Positions 18,194 to 26,038 of a DNA stretch of 64,000 nucleotides are shown here, in pieces (the first letter of the stretch is position 1; every line of letters begins with the position of its first letter). The notes beneath the pieces were generated by a model, which was given only the letters and a program-made list of their open reading frames with translations, was not told the origin of the DNA and did not search any database. Made by a program: the position numbers and the translations under genes. Source of the stretch: Thermoleophilia bacterium UBA6103 (GTDB taxonomy: Bacteria; Actinomycetota; Thermoleophilia; UBA2241); contig DIWP01000019.1 in NCBI GenBank assembly GCA_002423545.1, positions 1-64,000 on the forward strand, written 5' to 3'.

Positions 18194-18394
18194 GATTCCC
18201 TCCCGATGTAGCCCCGTCCAACACCCGAGCCCGACATGAACGCTCGCGCTCAGCTCGACGCTCGCGTTCACTTCCGCCCAACTCGCGGTTATGCTTATCG
18301 TACTCGACCGAGGTGACGGCAGAGGGTGACGGAGAGCCCTGCGAACAGGGATCACCGGCCCGAGCTACGCGTTCAGGACCCACACGCAGGACCG

Positions 18395-19402
18395 ATGACG
18401 CAGCCCGACGAACACATCGCCACCCGCGGCTACATCGCCAACACCGACTGGGACTGGTACCAGCACTTCCTGCGCCGCGACCCGCCAGCGGACGAGGTGA
18501 ACTTCTGGCGGCCGGGCGGCGGCGGCTTCAAGGCCATCCCGGTCGGCGCGCCGTTCTTCTTTCGGCTCAAGGCGCCGCGCGACGTCATCGGCGGCTTCGG
18601 CTTCTTCTCGCGCTTCCTCAGGATGGAGGCGTGGCGGGCCTGGCAGGTGTTCGACGACCTCAACGGCGCCTCCGACCTCCCCGCCATGCTCCGCCGGCTG
18701 GTCGGCTACCGCCGGCAGTCCGGCGATCCGGCCTCGGCCCGCACCGGCGACTTCGTCATCGGCTGCATCGTCGTCTCCCAGCCGACGTTCTTCACCCCCG
18801 ACGAATGGATCCGCGACGACGCCGGCTGGAAGCCCAACATCGTCAGCGGCAAGGGCATCGACGTGCTCTCCGGCGAGGGGCAGCGCATCCTCACCGCGTG
18901 CTTCGACCGGCTGCGCGCCCGCGCCGAGACACCCGGCTCCGGCGACGCCGCCTCACCGGCGCCCGCCCTCACTCCCGAGATCCTGCTGGCCGCCGAGGCC
19001 GCCCGCAGAGGCCGGCCGATCCTGGTGCAGCCGCGCCTGGGACAGGGCACCTTCCGCCTCTCGGTGGTCTCCGCCTACGACGGCGCCTGCGCGGTCACCA
19101 GCGAGCACTCGCTGCCGGCGCTGGAGGCGGCCCACGTACAGCCGTTCTCGCTGGGCGGCCCGCACCGCGTCGACAACGGCCTGCTGCTGCGCTCGGACGT
19201 CCACCGCCTCTTCGACCTCGGCTACGTGACCGTCACGCCCGACTACCGCTTCCGGGTCGGCGGCAGCCTCATGGACGACTTCCACAACGGTCGTGAGTAC
19301 GAGCGCTTCCACGACCGCCGCATCCACCTCCCCCACACCCCCACCGAGCAGCCCAGCCGCGAACTGCTCGACTGGCACGGGCAGACGGTGTTCCGGGGGT
19401 GA
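18395..19402 (+). CDS. HNH restriction endonuclease
   Basis: 335 residues from the ATG at 18395; an in-frame start 69 bases upstream would add a poorly structured extension. The C-terminal half contains the HNH nuclease core: YDGACAVTSEHSLPALEAAH, then HRVDNGLLLRSDVHRLFDLG, giving the paired histidines and the central asparagine (about residues 225-280). The order SxxxALEAAHVxPFSxGGPxxxxNGLLLRxDxHxLFD is that of predicted HNH restriction endonucleases. The N-terminal 200 residues (for example VGAPFFFRLKAP and IGGFGFF) form a specificity-like domain resembling those of other HNH proteins in islands. No partner methylase lies next to it, so it may recognise modified DNA. Confidence 0.8.
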   Translation: MTQPDEHIATRGYIANTDWDWYQHFLRRDPPADEVNFWRPGGGGFKAIPVGAPFFFRLKAPRDVIGGFGFFSRFLRMEAWRAWQVFDDLNGASDLPAMLRRLVGYRRQSGDPASARTGDFVIGCIVVSQPTFFTPDEWIRDDAGWKPNIVSGKGIDVLSGEGQRILTACFDRLRARAETPGSGDAASPAPALTPEILLAAEAARRGRPILVQPRLGQGTFRLSVVSAYDGACAVTSEHSLPALEAAHVQPFSLGGPHRVDNGLLLRSDVHRLFDLGYVTVTPDYRFRVGGSLMDDFHNGREYERFHDRRIHLPHTPTEQPSRELLDWHGQTVFRG

Positions 19403-19418
19403 CACTGCCAGCGAGCCA

Positions 19419-19521
19419 TTGACGGCGCAGGCCGGAACGTCGTATCCTCGACCCAATCCGGTGTTCCGGAGGTGGATGGCGAATGCCATCGGAGGGCCCG
19501 CGAGGGCCCTCTTCGTCTTCT
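19419..19521 (+). ncRNA. Promoter plus double-hairpin cassette (candidate small RNA or terminator)
   Basis: Within the short gap between the HNH gene and the convergent DUF3800 gene, TTGACG (19419-19424) and TATCCT (19443-19448) are spaced 18 bases apart like a sigma-70 promoter. About 30 bases on, GATGGC-GAAT-GCCATC forms a hairpin, followed by GAGGGCCC-GCGA-GGGCCCTC (19492-19511) and a pyrimidine-rich tail TTCGTCTTCT. The predicted transcript is about 65 bases and has no ORF. The last hairpin can equally be just the terminator of the HNH gene. A similar cassette is at 20500-20592. Confidence 0.4.
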
Positions 19522-20290
19522 AGATGTGTTTCTTGCCGTAGACCCGACCCGCCGCCTGGTCGTACTTGTCGCGCAGCACCTCGATCACCCTGGCGGCAAA
19601 GGGCGCGATCATCACTGGGTGGCCGTTCTCCGCGAGGATCTCGTTGCGAGACGGGTGAGCCACCAGATCGGCGAGCTGCAGGCCGGCGATGTTGTTGGTC
19701 TTCTGTTTCACTTTCAGCTGCCGACTGGTGAGCGCCGACTGGAACTCCTGGGCCGGCACGAACTGTGTGCCCTTCTCCCAGAGTCGGGAGTAGGCGTCCT
19801 TGAGGCGTCGGTCCTCCTTGCCTCCGCGCGATTCCGCGAGCACGTCTCCTTGAGCGGACCGCCGCTTGGCGAAGTACACAAACCGTTCGAGCAGGACAGC
19901 CAGACAGTAGTGGTAAGGATCGTACTGCCATACGGTGTACTTCCGCCGGTGCGCTTGCTTGTCAAGACACACGGAGATCACGACGTAGTCCCACGTGCGC
20001 AGTAGCGCCAACAGCTCGGCGTCGAACGCCCGACGCACCGCGGGGACGCGCAATGCCTCGAATGGATGCCTCCCGTTAATGAGCTCCTTGCGATGCAGCA
20101 CGACAGGGTCGTCGGGATGCGACCCGAAGTAGGCGGACTTGATGGCCTCCATGTTCGGGTGGACCGTGGACTCAATGTAGGCGAGATCTACGACGACCCC
20201 GGTGAGGCTCAGGAAACGGTGATTCGGATCGTCCGAGCTGAGGAGGTCCGCGTTGCCGACCTCATCGATGTACATGCGGTACTTGATCAT
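19520..20290 (-). CDS. DUF3800 family protein
   Basis: 256 residues from ATG 20290; an upstream in-frame start would run through repeat DNA. The N-terminus YRMYIDEVGNADLL and the later GLQLADLVA (near residue 215) are the typical motifs of DUF3800, a family with an RNase H-like fold, acidic residues D/E near the start and D near the end. DUF3800 proteins are frequent in defence and mobile islands; biochemical function is not established. The gene ends in TAG and its stop overlaps the terminator hairpin of the convergent HNH side. A truncated second copy lies at 41918-42116, with the upstream DNA also duplicated. Confidence 0.8.
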   Translation of the reverse strand: MIKYRMYIDEVGNADLLSSDDPNHRFLSLTGVVVDLAYIESTVHPNMEAIKSAYFGSHPDDPVVLHRKELINGRHPFEALRVPAVRRAFDAELLALLRTWDYVVISVCLDKQAHRRKYTVWQYDPYHYCLAVLLERFVYFAKRRSAQGDVLAESRGGKEDRRLKDAYSRLWEKGTQFVPAQEFQSALTSRQLKVKQKTNNIAGLQLADLVAHPSRNEILAENGHPVMIAPFAARVIEVLRDKYDQAAGRVYGKKHI

Positions 20291-20455
20291 GCCTGTGAGT
20301 CCGCTTCTTCGCGTGCGCAACGGAGGCCAGAGTACGCGAGAGACCGCAGCAGCGAAACGCGCAGCGGGTGGACAATGAAACGCACATCGGGTGGACAATG
20401 CAGCGCAGAGAAGCCGGGCATGACGGTGCGCGCCGGGTGGTCTCGACTCAGTGCG
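20083..20455. repeat. Long imperfect direct repeat, copy 1 (DUF3800 5' end and upstream DNA)
   Basis: This stretch, covering the first 200 bases of the DUF3800 gene and about 165 bases upstream, recurs at 41919-42285 in the same orientation with roughly 90 percent identity by eye. The non-coding part contains two spaced GGGTGGACA motifs (in GCGGGTGGACAATGAAACGC and again about 23 bases on). The conserved upstream part suggests a mobile cassette boundary or promoter carried with the gene. Confidence 0.75.
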
Positions 20456-20499
20456 CTGTCATCAAGACCAACATGTACGAGCGCTTCGGGGGCGCGCCA

Positions 20500-20592
20500 T
20501 TGACGGCCTCGACAGGTCCTGCCACACTCTCTCCATCACCCCCGCGAGCAGGACTCGCGGGCCCCCCGGGGTCGCGACCCCGGGGGTTTCTT
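20500..20592 (+). ncRNA. Second promoter-like plus double-hairpin cassette (candidate small RNA or terminator)
   Basis: It begins with the same 11-mer CCATTGACGGC as the cassette at 19419. A weak -10 (CACACT) follows 17 bases later. Two hairpins then come in tandem: CCCGCGAG-CAGGA-CTCGCGGG (20541-20561) and a perfect 24-base palindrome at 20563-20586 centred on TCGCGA, followed by TTTCTTCGTT. The second has the form of an intrinsic terminator. No ORF fits between promoter and terminator. Confidence 0.4.
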
Positions 20593-20688
20593 CGTTCCGG
20601 GGCAATCGTCAACCGCATCGTCTTCGTCATCGCCACTCAGCTCGCCGCCTTTGCTCTTCGATTCATGCCACTGCAGATGTATCAGTTC

Positions 20689-20697
20689 TGGTACAAT
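20689..20697 (+). promoter_or_regulatory. Extended -10 promoter candidate
   Basis: TGGTACAAT at 20689-20697 matches an extended -10 (TGnTATAAT-like). No convincing -35 lies 17 bases upstream. It precedes the toxin relic and antitoxin at 20815, as expected for a toxin-antitoxin operon promoter. Confidence 0.4.
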
Positions 20698-20732
20698 GCA
20701 GGCCGTGACGGGTCGTCGGATGGACTCGCCCG

Positions 20733-20814
20733 GCCGATTCTTCGTGTCTCGTTCTATCGAACCGGCTCGGGCAGGGAGCCGGTCAGGGAATGGATCGCCT
20801 ATGGGAGATCGGTC
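20733..20814 (+). pseudogene. RelE/Gp49-like toxin relic fused in frame to the next antitoxin
   Basis: The bases just before the antitoxin encode RVSFYRTGSGREPVREWI, which is the usual N-terminus of phage-derived Gp49-like (HigB/RelE superfamily) toxins. The rest of the roughly 110-residue toxin is missing: after EWIAYGRSV the frame runs straight into the antitoxin start at 20815. An internal deletion has therefore removed the catalytic part and left about 20 residues. Seen directly; the family call rests on the short motif. Confidence 0.55.
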
Positions 20815-21096
20815 ATGAATCAGGACCACATCGGCAGCGACTTCGACGACTTCCTCCGCGAGCACGACCTGCTGGAGGACGCCGAAGCGACCGCTGCCAA
20901 GCGCGTCATCGCCTTCCAGATCGCGCGCGAGATGAAACGTCGCCGGCTGTCCAAGTCGGAGATGGCGAGCCGGATGAAGACCAGCCGGGCGGCCCTCGAC
21001 CGCCTGCTCAACCCGTCGAACCCGTCGGTGACCATCTCCACGCTGGAGCGCGCCGCGACCGCCGTCGGCAAGAAGCTGAAGGTGGAGCTGATCTAG
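20815..21096 (+). CDS. XRE/HigA-type antitoxin
   Basis: 93 residues from ATG 20815 with GGGAG about 8 bases upstream. The helix-turn-helix is at about residues 45-70 (RRLSKSEMASRMKTSRAALDRLL) followed by SVTISTLERAATAVGKKLKVEL, the standard C-terminus of HigA-like antitoxins that bind Gp49-type toxins. Such proteins neutralise an mRNA-cleaving toxin and repress their own promoter. Here the toxin has been deleted to a stub, leaving an orphan antitoxin that could still act as a repressor or protect against related toxins. The stop codon is TAG. Confidence 0.75.
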   Translation: MNQDHIGSDFDDFLREHDLLEDAEATAAKRVIAFQIAREMKRRRLSKSEMASRMKTSRAALDRLLNPSNPSVTISTLERAATAVGKKLKVELI

Positions 21097-21136
21097 ATCG
21101 CCGCCACTGGCGGAGGCGGACGACTGACCTCCAACC

Positions 21137-21165
21137 TTGACCGTAGTTCTCATATTCGCTAACCT
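21137..21165 (+). promoter_or_regulatory. Sigma-70-like promoter of toxin-antitoxin locus, copy 1
   Basis: TTGACC (21137-21142), a 17-base spacer and TAACCT (21160-21165). A block of about 50 bases including this promoter and the following ATGCCG is nearly identical at 43115-43163, upstream of the second copy of the same toxin-antitoxin locus. Confidence 0.6.
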
Positions 21166-21170
21166 CCTCC

Positions 21171-21372
21171 ATGCCGCACTCCCGCTCGCTCGGTGGTGGG
21201 TTGTTCGAGTTGCGGCCACGGGGTCGGGAGGGCATCGGGCGCGCGCTGTACTGCTTCCTGGTCGGCGAGCGGATCGTCGTGCTCCACGCCCTTGGTGAAG
21301 AAGACGCAGGCGACCTCGCCACGAGACCTCAGGGTCGTTCGGCGGAGGATGAAGGAGGTGCGCGATGGCTGA
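21171..21372 (+). pseudogene. Broken Gp49/HigB-like toxin, copy 1 (N-terminus deleted, frameshifted)
   Basis: The frame from 21171 gives PHSRSLGGGLFELRPRGREG and then RALYCFLVGERIVVLHAL, the core of a phage-derived Gp49-like toxin (HigB superfamily). The usual first 40 residues are missing directly after the start. One extra base near 21291 then shifts the frame; removing it restores LVKKTQAT...RRRMKEVRDG, ending at 21372 in a stop that overlaps the antitoxin start by 8 bases, as in intact loci. The second copy at 43158 keeps the N-terminus but lacks this core. Confidence 0.65.
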
Positions 21373-21715
21373 CCGCGACTACCGACCGGTGGCGCACGAC
21401 CACGACGAGTTCCTGGCCAAGGCCATGCGGCGCAAGGGATTCCCGGAGGCCTACGACGAGCTCGGTGACGAGTACGCCCTGGTGCGCGAGCTACTTGCCG
21501 CCCGCGTCAGGGCCGGCCTCACCCAGGAGCAGGTCGCCGACTCGATGGGTACCACCAAGAGCGCCGTCTCGCGGCTCGAGGCGGTCGGCAAGCACTCACC
21601 ATCGGTGAGCACCCTCAAGCGATACGCCGAGGCGGTTGGCTGCGAAGTCGAGATCCAGCTCGTGCCCCGTGCGGCAGCTTTCTGTGCCGGGCGGCCGCCG
21701 CGAGACTGCCGGTGA
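21365..21715 (+). CDS. XRE/HigA-type antitoxin, copy 1
   Basis: 116 residues starting at ATG 21365, behind GGAGG. The helix-turn-helix is clear at about residues 50-75 (LTQEQVADSMGTTKSAVSRLE), followed by HSPSVSTLKRYAEAVGCEVEIQL. It is nearly identical to the protein at 43334 through residue 105 and then diverges at the C-terminus. The family neutralises Gp49-like RNA-cleaving toxins and represses its operon. The cognate toxin gene just upstream is broken, so the antitoxin is an orphan. That both antitoxin copies remain intact while both toxins are lost fits selection for retained antitoxin or neutral decay after toxin inactivation. Confidence 0.8.
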   Translation: MADRDYRPVAHDHDEFLAKAMRRKGFPEAYDELGDEYALVRELLAARVRAGLTQEQVADSMGTTKSAVSRLEAVGKHSPSVSTLKRYAEAVGCEVEIQLVPRAAAFCAGRPPRDCR

Positions 21716-21812
21716 GGCCGCTCCCTTCTCATGCGTATCCTCCGCGGGCCAGGCTCACTCCACGACCCAGACGCAATCAGGATTGCGTCGGGTATGACCA
21801 GACGCTAAACAC

Positions 21813-22550
21813 TTGCAGCATCGTCTGGCAGCCGGGGGGCTGCCGCCGTTCCTTCTCGGCGAGGCCGGCGCGGCGGCCGATCGCCAGGAGTGGGTCGACT
21901 CATACTGGGCCAAGGACATCCAGGAGCTCTTCCGGCTTGAACGTCGCCATGCGTTCCAGCGTCTGATCGAGCTGCTCATGGCAGGCAGCGGCGGCATCTT
22001 CGACGCCACACGCTGCGCCGCCCCCATGGAAGTCAGCCGCCAAACGGTGAACAACTACCTGGCCGTTCTCGAGGCCACGCGTGTCGCCCACGTGGTGCGC
22101 CCGTTCTCCTCACGACAGAGCAGTGAGATCGTCGCCGCGCCGAAGGTCTACGCGTTCGACACCGGGTTCGTTGCCTTCTTCCGCAGCTGGCGTGAGCTCC
22201 GGCCGGAAGACCTGGGACTCCTCTGGGAGCACTTCGTGCTTAACGAGATGCACGCGATGATGCCCGGCGTAGACGTCCGCTACTGGCGAGACAAGCAGCA
22301 CCATGAGATCGACTTCGTCATTCCCGTGCGCGGAAAGGCGCCGGTGGCGATCGAGTGTAAATGGTCGGCCGGCAGCGATGTCGACGGCCGCTCGCTCGCC
22401 TCGTTCCGGCACCGCTATAAGGGAGGTCTCGACCTTGTGGTGGCGCACGACGTCGACCGACCGTTCACCGCCACCGTCGGCGGCCTTCGTGTCACCTGGG
22501 TGGGCCTCACGGACATGGTGACGCGGCTCAGGGAGTACGCGCGCTCCTGA
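21813..22550 (+). pseudogene. DUF4143 ATPase, N-terminally truncated
   Basis: The 245-residue frame matches only the C-terminal half of AAA_14/DUF4143 ATPases: SYWAKDIQELFRLERR, the winged-helix part SRQTVNNYLAVLEATRVAHVVRPF, and the nuclease-like tail KVYAFDTGFV...LGLLWEHFVLNEM...YWRDKQHHEIDFVI...AIECKWS. The tail shows the PD-(D/E)XK-like E...D-(x)n-E-x-K pattern (EIDFVI, IECK). The P-loop ATPase half that should precede it (about 180 residues) is absent; upstream DNA has no Walker A. The family is of unknown function and common in islands. This copy is probably inactive as an ATPase. Confidence 0.7.
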
Positions 22551-22629
22551 GCCGGGTTCTACCGCTGCCGAGTCGGCGCTCCGGGCGTGCGAGCATGAGT
22601 GCCGCGCGACCGCAGGTCCCGAGGCCGCG

Positions 22630-24132
22630 TCACGCCTCGGGCAGCTCCGCCTCTGCCCGCGTGAGGATGTCCGCCAGCTTGTCCGCGGCACCGGACGGCA
22701 GCGGCAGGGGATCGTGCTCCGCGAGGATGCGGTCGACCTCTGCGCGGGCGCGCTCGAGCGCGCCCGGAGCGCCGCGTTCGCGATCCGGGTAGGAGTCTCG
22801 GGCCAACAGGCGGGGCACCCAGTGCTCGCCGCCCCGGATACCCTGCCGCGTCTCCTTGCGGCCCAGGTAGTGACCACCCGGGCCGACAGCGGCGATCGAT
22901 GCGATCGCAGCGTGATCGTCGTCGACCGCGATCCCCCTCAAGACGCGGTCCAGGTAGCCGCTCAGGTCCGCGTCGAGCACCAGCTTCAGCAGCGAGACGG
23001 CCTGTCCCGCCTCGACGGTGCCCAGCCCGGTCATGATGTCCGGACGGGCCAGGCGGGTGGCCATCGACATGCCCATGTCCTCCAGGCCACCGCGGAAGTC
23101 CAGGGTGCTCGAGTCACTCACATGGCCCACGCTCAGCGCCGGCATGCCGTAGGAGTGCACCAGCTCCGTCTGGGCCACGTTCATGAGCGCGGCTTCTGGC
23201 CCCGCCGCCGCGAAGCGTGAGGTGCGCATGTCCATGGTGCCGGCGTTGGCGGAGTAGATGAGCGGGCACCCTTCGGCGATCAGCTGGAACAGCACCACGG
23301 CGCTCAGGACGTCGCAGTTGGTCTGGATCATCGTACCGGCGAGGCTCACCGGCGCGGTGGCGCCGGCCAGGCCGAGGCTGAAGATGTCGATCGGCACACG
23401 CTCTTCCGCCAGCGCCATGGCGGCTTCGAGCGCCGGCCCCTCGTGCTGCAGCGGCGCGATGGGGCAATAGATCACAGAGAAGAAGGGGCGCCGGCCCGGC
23501 GACGCGGCGGCGCCCGCAGGCCTCTCCACCGCGGCGGCGCCGGCCGGCACCGCCTCGACCGGCGTGGACTCCGGCGGCGCGCACGCCTCCAGCATCTCGA
23601 GCACGTAGGGCACTTCCGCCGGCCGCTGGACCTGCGCCTGGACGTGCTTGCCGGTGTTGGCCAGCATGCACGCCACCGCCGCGACGTCCACCATCTTGGG
23701 CGCCACGCCCTCCGTTGGGCTCACCGAGTACCAGACGATGCCGCAGGCATCGAGGGCGTCGGCGGCCCGCGTGATGTCGGCCAGGTCCTGCTCGCGGGGC
23801 ACGCGGTACAGGCCCGAGTCCATGTCGAGCACGTAGGGGCAGATGCCCGCGATGGTGGCGTAGGTCCGGCTGCCGTCGAGCAGCGCATCGTAGCGTGGGT
23901 CCCGACCGGCCAGCAGCACATCCCGCTGCAGTTTCCCGAGCGCCCATTCGACGAGATCCCGCGGGATGCGCACGATGTCGTCGCCGGCGCAGATGCAGCC
24001 GGCCGCCGTCAGGACGCTGCGGGCGTGCGCGCTCTGGAAGCGCACGCCGACCTCCTGCAGCACCTCCACCGTTCGCTGGTGGATGAACTCCAGGTCGGAT
24101 CCGCTGAGCACGGTGATGTGCGGCTCGGCCAT
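22630..24132 (-). CDS. MttB-family corrinoid-dependent methyltransferase, non-pyrrolysine type
   Basis: 500 residues from ATG 24132, which has AAGGAG 5 bases upstream. The family signature ILQEVGVRF-like N-terminus (TVEVLQEVGVRFQS) and the C-terminal segment with GLGTVEAG are present. In pyrrolysine enzymes an amber codon lies just before a DSK motif; here the position reads SVGHVSDSSTL without amber, as in MtgB-type enzymes that demethylate quaternary amines such as glycine betaine. The role inferred is methyl transfer from an N-methyl substrate to a corrinoid protein. A Pro/Ala-rich insertion of about 25 residues sits near residue 195. It is the last gene of the ABC-transporter operon, linking uptake to demethylation. 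Confidence 0.85.
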   Translation of the reverse strand: MAEPHITVLSGSDLEFIHQRTVEVLQEVGVRFQSAHARSVLTAAGCICAGDDIVRIPRDLVEWALGKLQRDVLLAGRDPRYDALLDGSRTYATIAGICPYVLDMDSGLYRVPREQDLADITRAADALDACGIVWYSVSPTEGVAPKMVDVAAVACMLANTGKHVQAQVQRPAEVPYVLEMLEACAPPESTPVEAVPAGAAAVERPAGAAASPGRRPFFSVIYCPIAPLQHEGPALEAAMALAEERVPIDIFSLGLAGATAPVSLAGTMIQTNCDVLSAVVLFQLIAEGCPLIYSANAGTMDMRTSRFAAAGPEAALMNVAQTELVHSYGMPALSVGHVSDSSTLDFRGGLEDMGMSMATRLARPDIMTGLGTVEAGQAVSLLKLVLDADLSGYLDRVLRGIAVDDDHAAIASIAAVGPGGHYLGRKETRQGIRGGEHWVPRLLARDSYPDRERGAPGALERARAEVDRILAEHDPLPLPSGAADKLADILTRAEAELPEA

Positions 24133-24205
24133 GTTCACTCCTTGGGCGATCATGCGCGACGGACGCGGCAGGGACGATGGCTCCCCGGCCGGTATCCGGC
24201 GCTGG

Positions 24206-26038
24206 TCAGGGCAAGAGGGCGGGCGACGGCGCGACCGGAGACGCCGTCAGCGCGGTCAGCTTGGGCACGTCCTCAAGCAGTCGGATCGTGTAGTCGTCCA
24301 CCGGATGCGAGAGCACCGTGTCGGTGGGACCACGCTCCACCACCCGCCCCTCGTGCAGCACGATGACTTCCTGGGCGATGCTGCGCACCAGAGCAAGGTT
24401 GTGGGTGATGAACAGCAGGCTCAGGCCACGCTCGCGCTGCAGGCGGCGGAGCAGCTCCACGACTGCCGCCTGCACCGAGACGTCGAGTGCGGAGGTGACC
24501 TCGTCGCAGACCAGCAACTTGGGCTCCACGACGAGCGCCCGGGCAATGGCAACCCGCTGACGCTCGCCGCCGCTGAGCTGGTCCGGGTACCGGTCGAGGA
24601 AGTCGCCGCTCAGCGCCGCCGCCTCCAGCGTGGCGACCACGCGGTCGGTCCGCTCGCGTGCCGAGAGCTTGAAGAAGTGGGCCAGCGGCTGCTCTACGAG
24701 CTGGCCCACCGTCTTGCGCGGATTGAGCGACGTGTAGGGGTTCTGGAAGATGTACTGCATGGCGCGCAGCACCTCGAGGTCGCGGTCGCGCGCCAGCTGC
24801 TTGATGCTTCGGCCGGCGAACGACACCTCGCCCGTCCAGTGACCATGCATGCCGGTGAGACAGCGCGCCAACGTGGTCTTGCCGGAGCCCGACTCGCCGA
24901 CGACCGCCACGCACGATGTCTCGGGGACGCTGAACCCCACGTCGAACAGAATCTGCTTGTCAGCGTAGAAGCCGTCGAGCCCCTCGACGACCATCATCGG
25001 CTCGCCCGATGCACGCTCCTGGCACTCGGCGCTCCTGGCAAGCTCGTCGACGCCCATGGAGGTACGGATGATCTCCCGCGCACGGATGCATCGCGCGGCG
25101 TGGTCCGCGCCGTTGACGGGCACCATCTTCGGCGGCGCCTCGGCGCAAGCCGCGATGGCATGCGGGCAGCGGGGCTCGAAGGCACAGCCCGGCGGCCGCC
25201 GGCCCGGGCTGGGCGGCGTGCCCTCCATGCCGACCAGGCAGTGCGAGATCTCCGGCGAGGGGATGGCCTTGAGCAGCCCGTCGGTGTAGGGGTGCGCCGG
25301 CGACTCGAAGACGGCTACCGTCGACCCGAGCTCGATGATACGTCCGGCGTACATGACGGCCACGCGGTCGGCGATCTCGGCGATGACGGCCAGGTCGTGA
25401 GTCACGTAGACCGCGGCCACGCCGTAGGAGCTGCACAGGCCGCGCACGGTGTCGAGCACGTGCCGCTGGGTAGCCACGTCGAGCCCGGTGGTCGGTTCGT
25501 CGAGGACGATCAGCTCCGGCCGGCAGGAGAACGCCATGGCCAGCGCGATGCGCTGTTGCTGACCGCCGGAGAGCTGGTGCGGGTAGGAGTCGAGGATCTC
25601 CTTGCTCGCCGCCAGATGGACCTCGCCCAGGACCTGCTCCATGCGCTCGGCGATGTCGGGGACCTCGAGACCGTCGTTCTCGTGAGCCTTCAGCGCTTCA
25701 CGCAACTGGTAGCCGACCTTGAGCGACGGGTTGAGCGCGCTGGAGGGATCCTGCGGCACGTAGGCCACGCGACGTCCGCGCAGATGCTGCAGCTCTGCCG
25801 CCGACATCTGCAGCACGTCGGATCCTTCAAGGTCCACCGTACCATCCGCCACTGCCAGACCACGGCGAGCGTGACCGAGCAGGGCCAGCGCTACCGTCGT
25901 CTTGCCCGACCCCGACTCGCCGACCAGGCCGACGACCTCGCCGGCCGAGACGGTGAGCGAGATCTCGTCGACGACGTCCACGTCCGATTTAGCCAGCACG
26001 ACACGCAGGTCGTCTATGGAGACCCTGACGTCGCTCAT
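24206..26038 (-). CDS. Dipeptide/oligopeptide-type ABC transporter, fused double ATPase (DppD-DppF)
   Basis: 610 residues carrying two complete ABC domains. The first has GESGSGKTT (about residues 40-48), LSGGQQQRIALAM and DEPTTGLD; it ends in the oligopeptide-transporter C-terminal motif CAFEPRCPHA. The second has GESGSGKTT (about 375), LSGGERQRVAIARAL and DEVTSALD. In most bacteria these are separate DppD and DppF proteins, so this is a fusion. It energises uptake by the two permeases upstream; the start overlaps the permease stop by ATGA. The gap of 73 bases to mttB is short enough for co-transcription. Substrate cannot be read from the ATPase; transporters of this class also carry quaternary amines and sugars. 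Confidence 0.9.
   Translation of the reverse strand: MSDVRVSIDDLRVVLAKSDVDVVDEISLTVSAGEVVGLVGESGSGKTTVALALLGHARRGLAVADGTVDLEGSDVLQMSAAELQHLRGRRVAYVPQDPSSALNPSLKVGYQLREALKAHENDGLEVPDIAERMEQVLGEVHLAASKEILDSYPHQLSGGQQQRIALAMAFSCRPELIVLDEPTTGLDVATQRHVLDTVRGLCSSYGVAAVYVTHDLAVIAEIADRVAVMYAGRIIELGSTVAVFESPAHPYTDGLLKAIPSPEISHCLVGMEGTPPSPGRRPPGCAFEPRCPHAIAACAEAPPKMVPVNGADHAARCIRAREIIRTSMGVDELARSAECQERASGEPMMVVEGLDGFYADKQILFDVGFSVPETSCVAVVGESGSGKTTLARCLTGMHGHWTGEVSFAGRSIKQLARDRDLEVLRAMQYIFQNPYTSLNPRKTVGQLVEQPLAHFFKLSARERTDRVVATLEAAALSGDFLDRYPDQLSGGERQRVAIARALVVEPKLLVCDEVTSALDVSVQAAVVELLRRLQRERGLSLLFITHNLALVRSIAQEVIVLHEGRVVERGPTDTVLSHPVDDYTIRLLEDVPKLTALTASPVAPSPALLP

Noticed and set aside
20366..20410. 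Insertion-sequence end (GGGTGGACA repeats)
   Set aside because: No transposase frame and no terminal inverted repeat pair at either copy; kept only as part of the long repeat.
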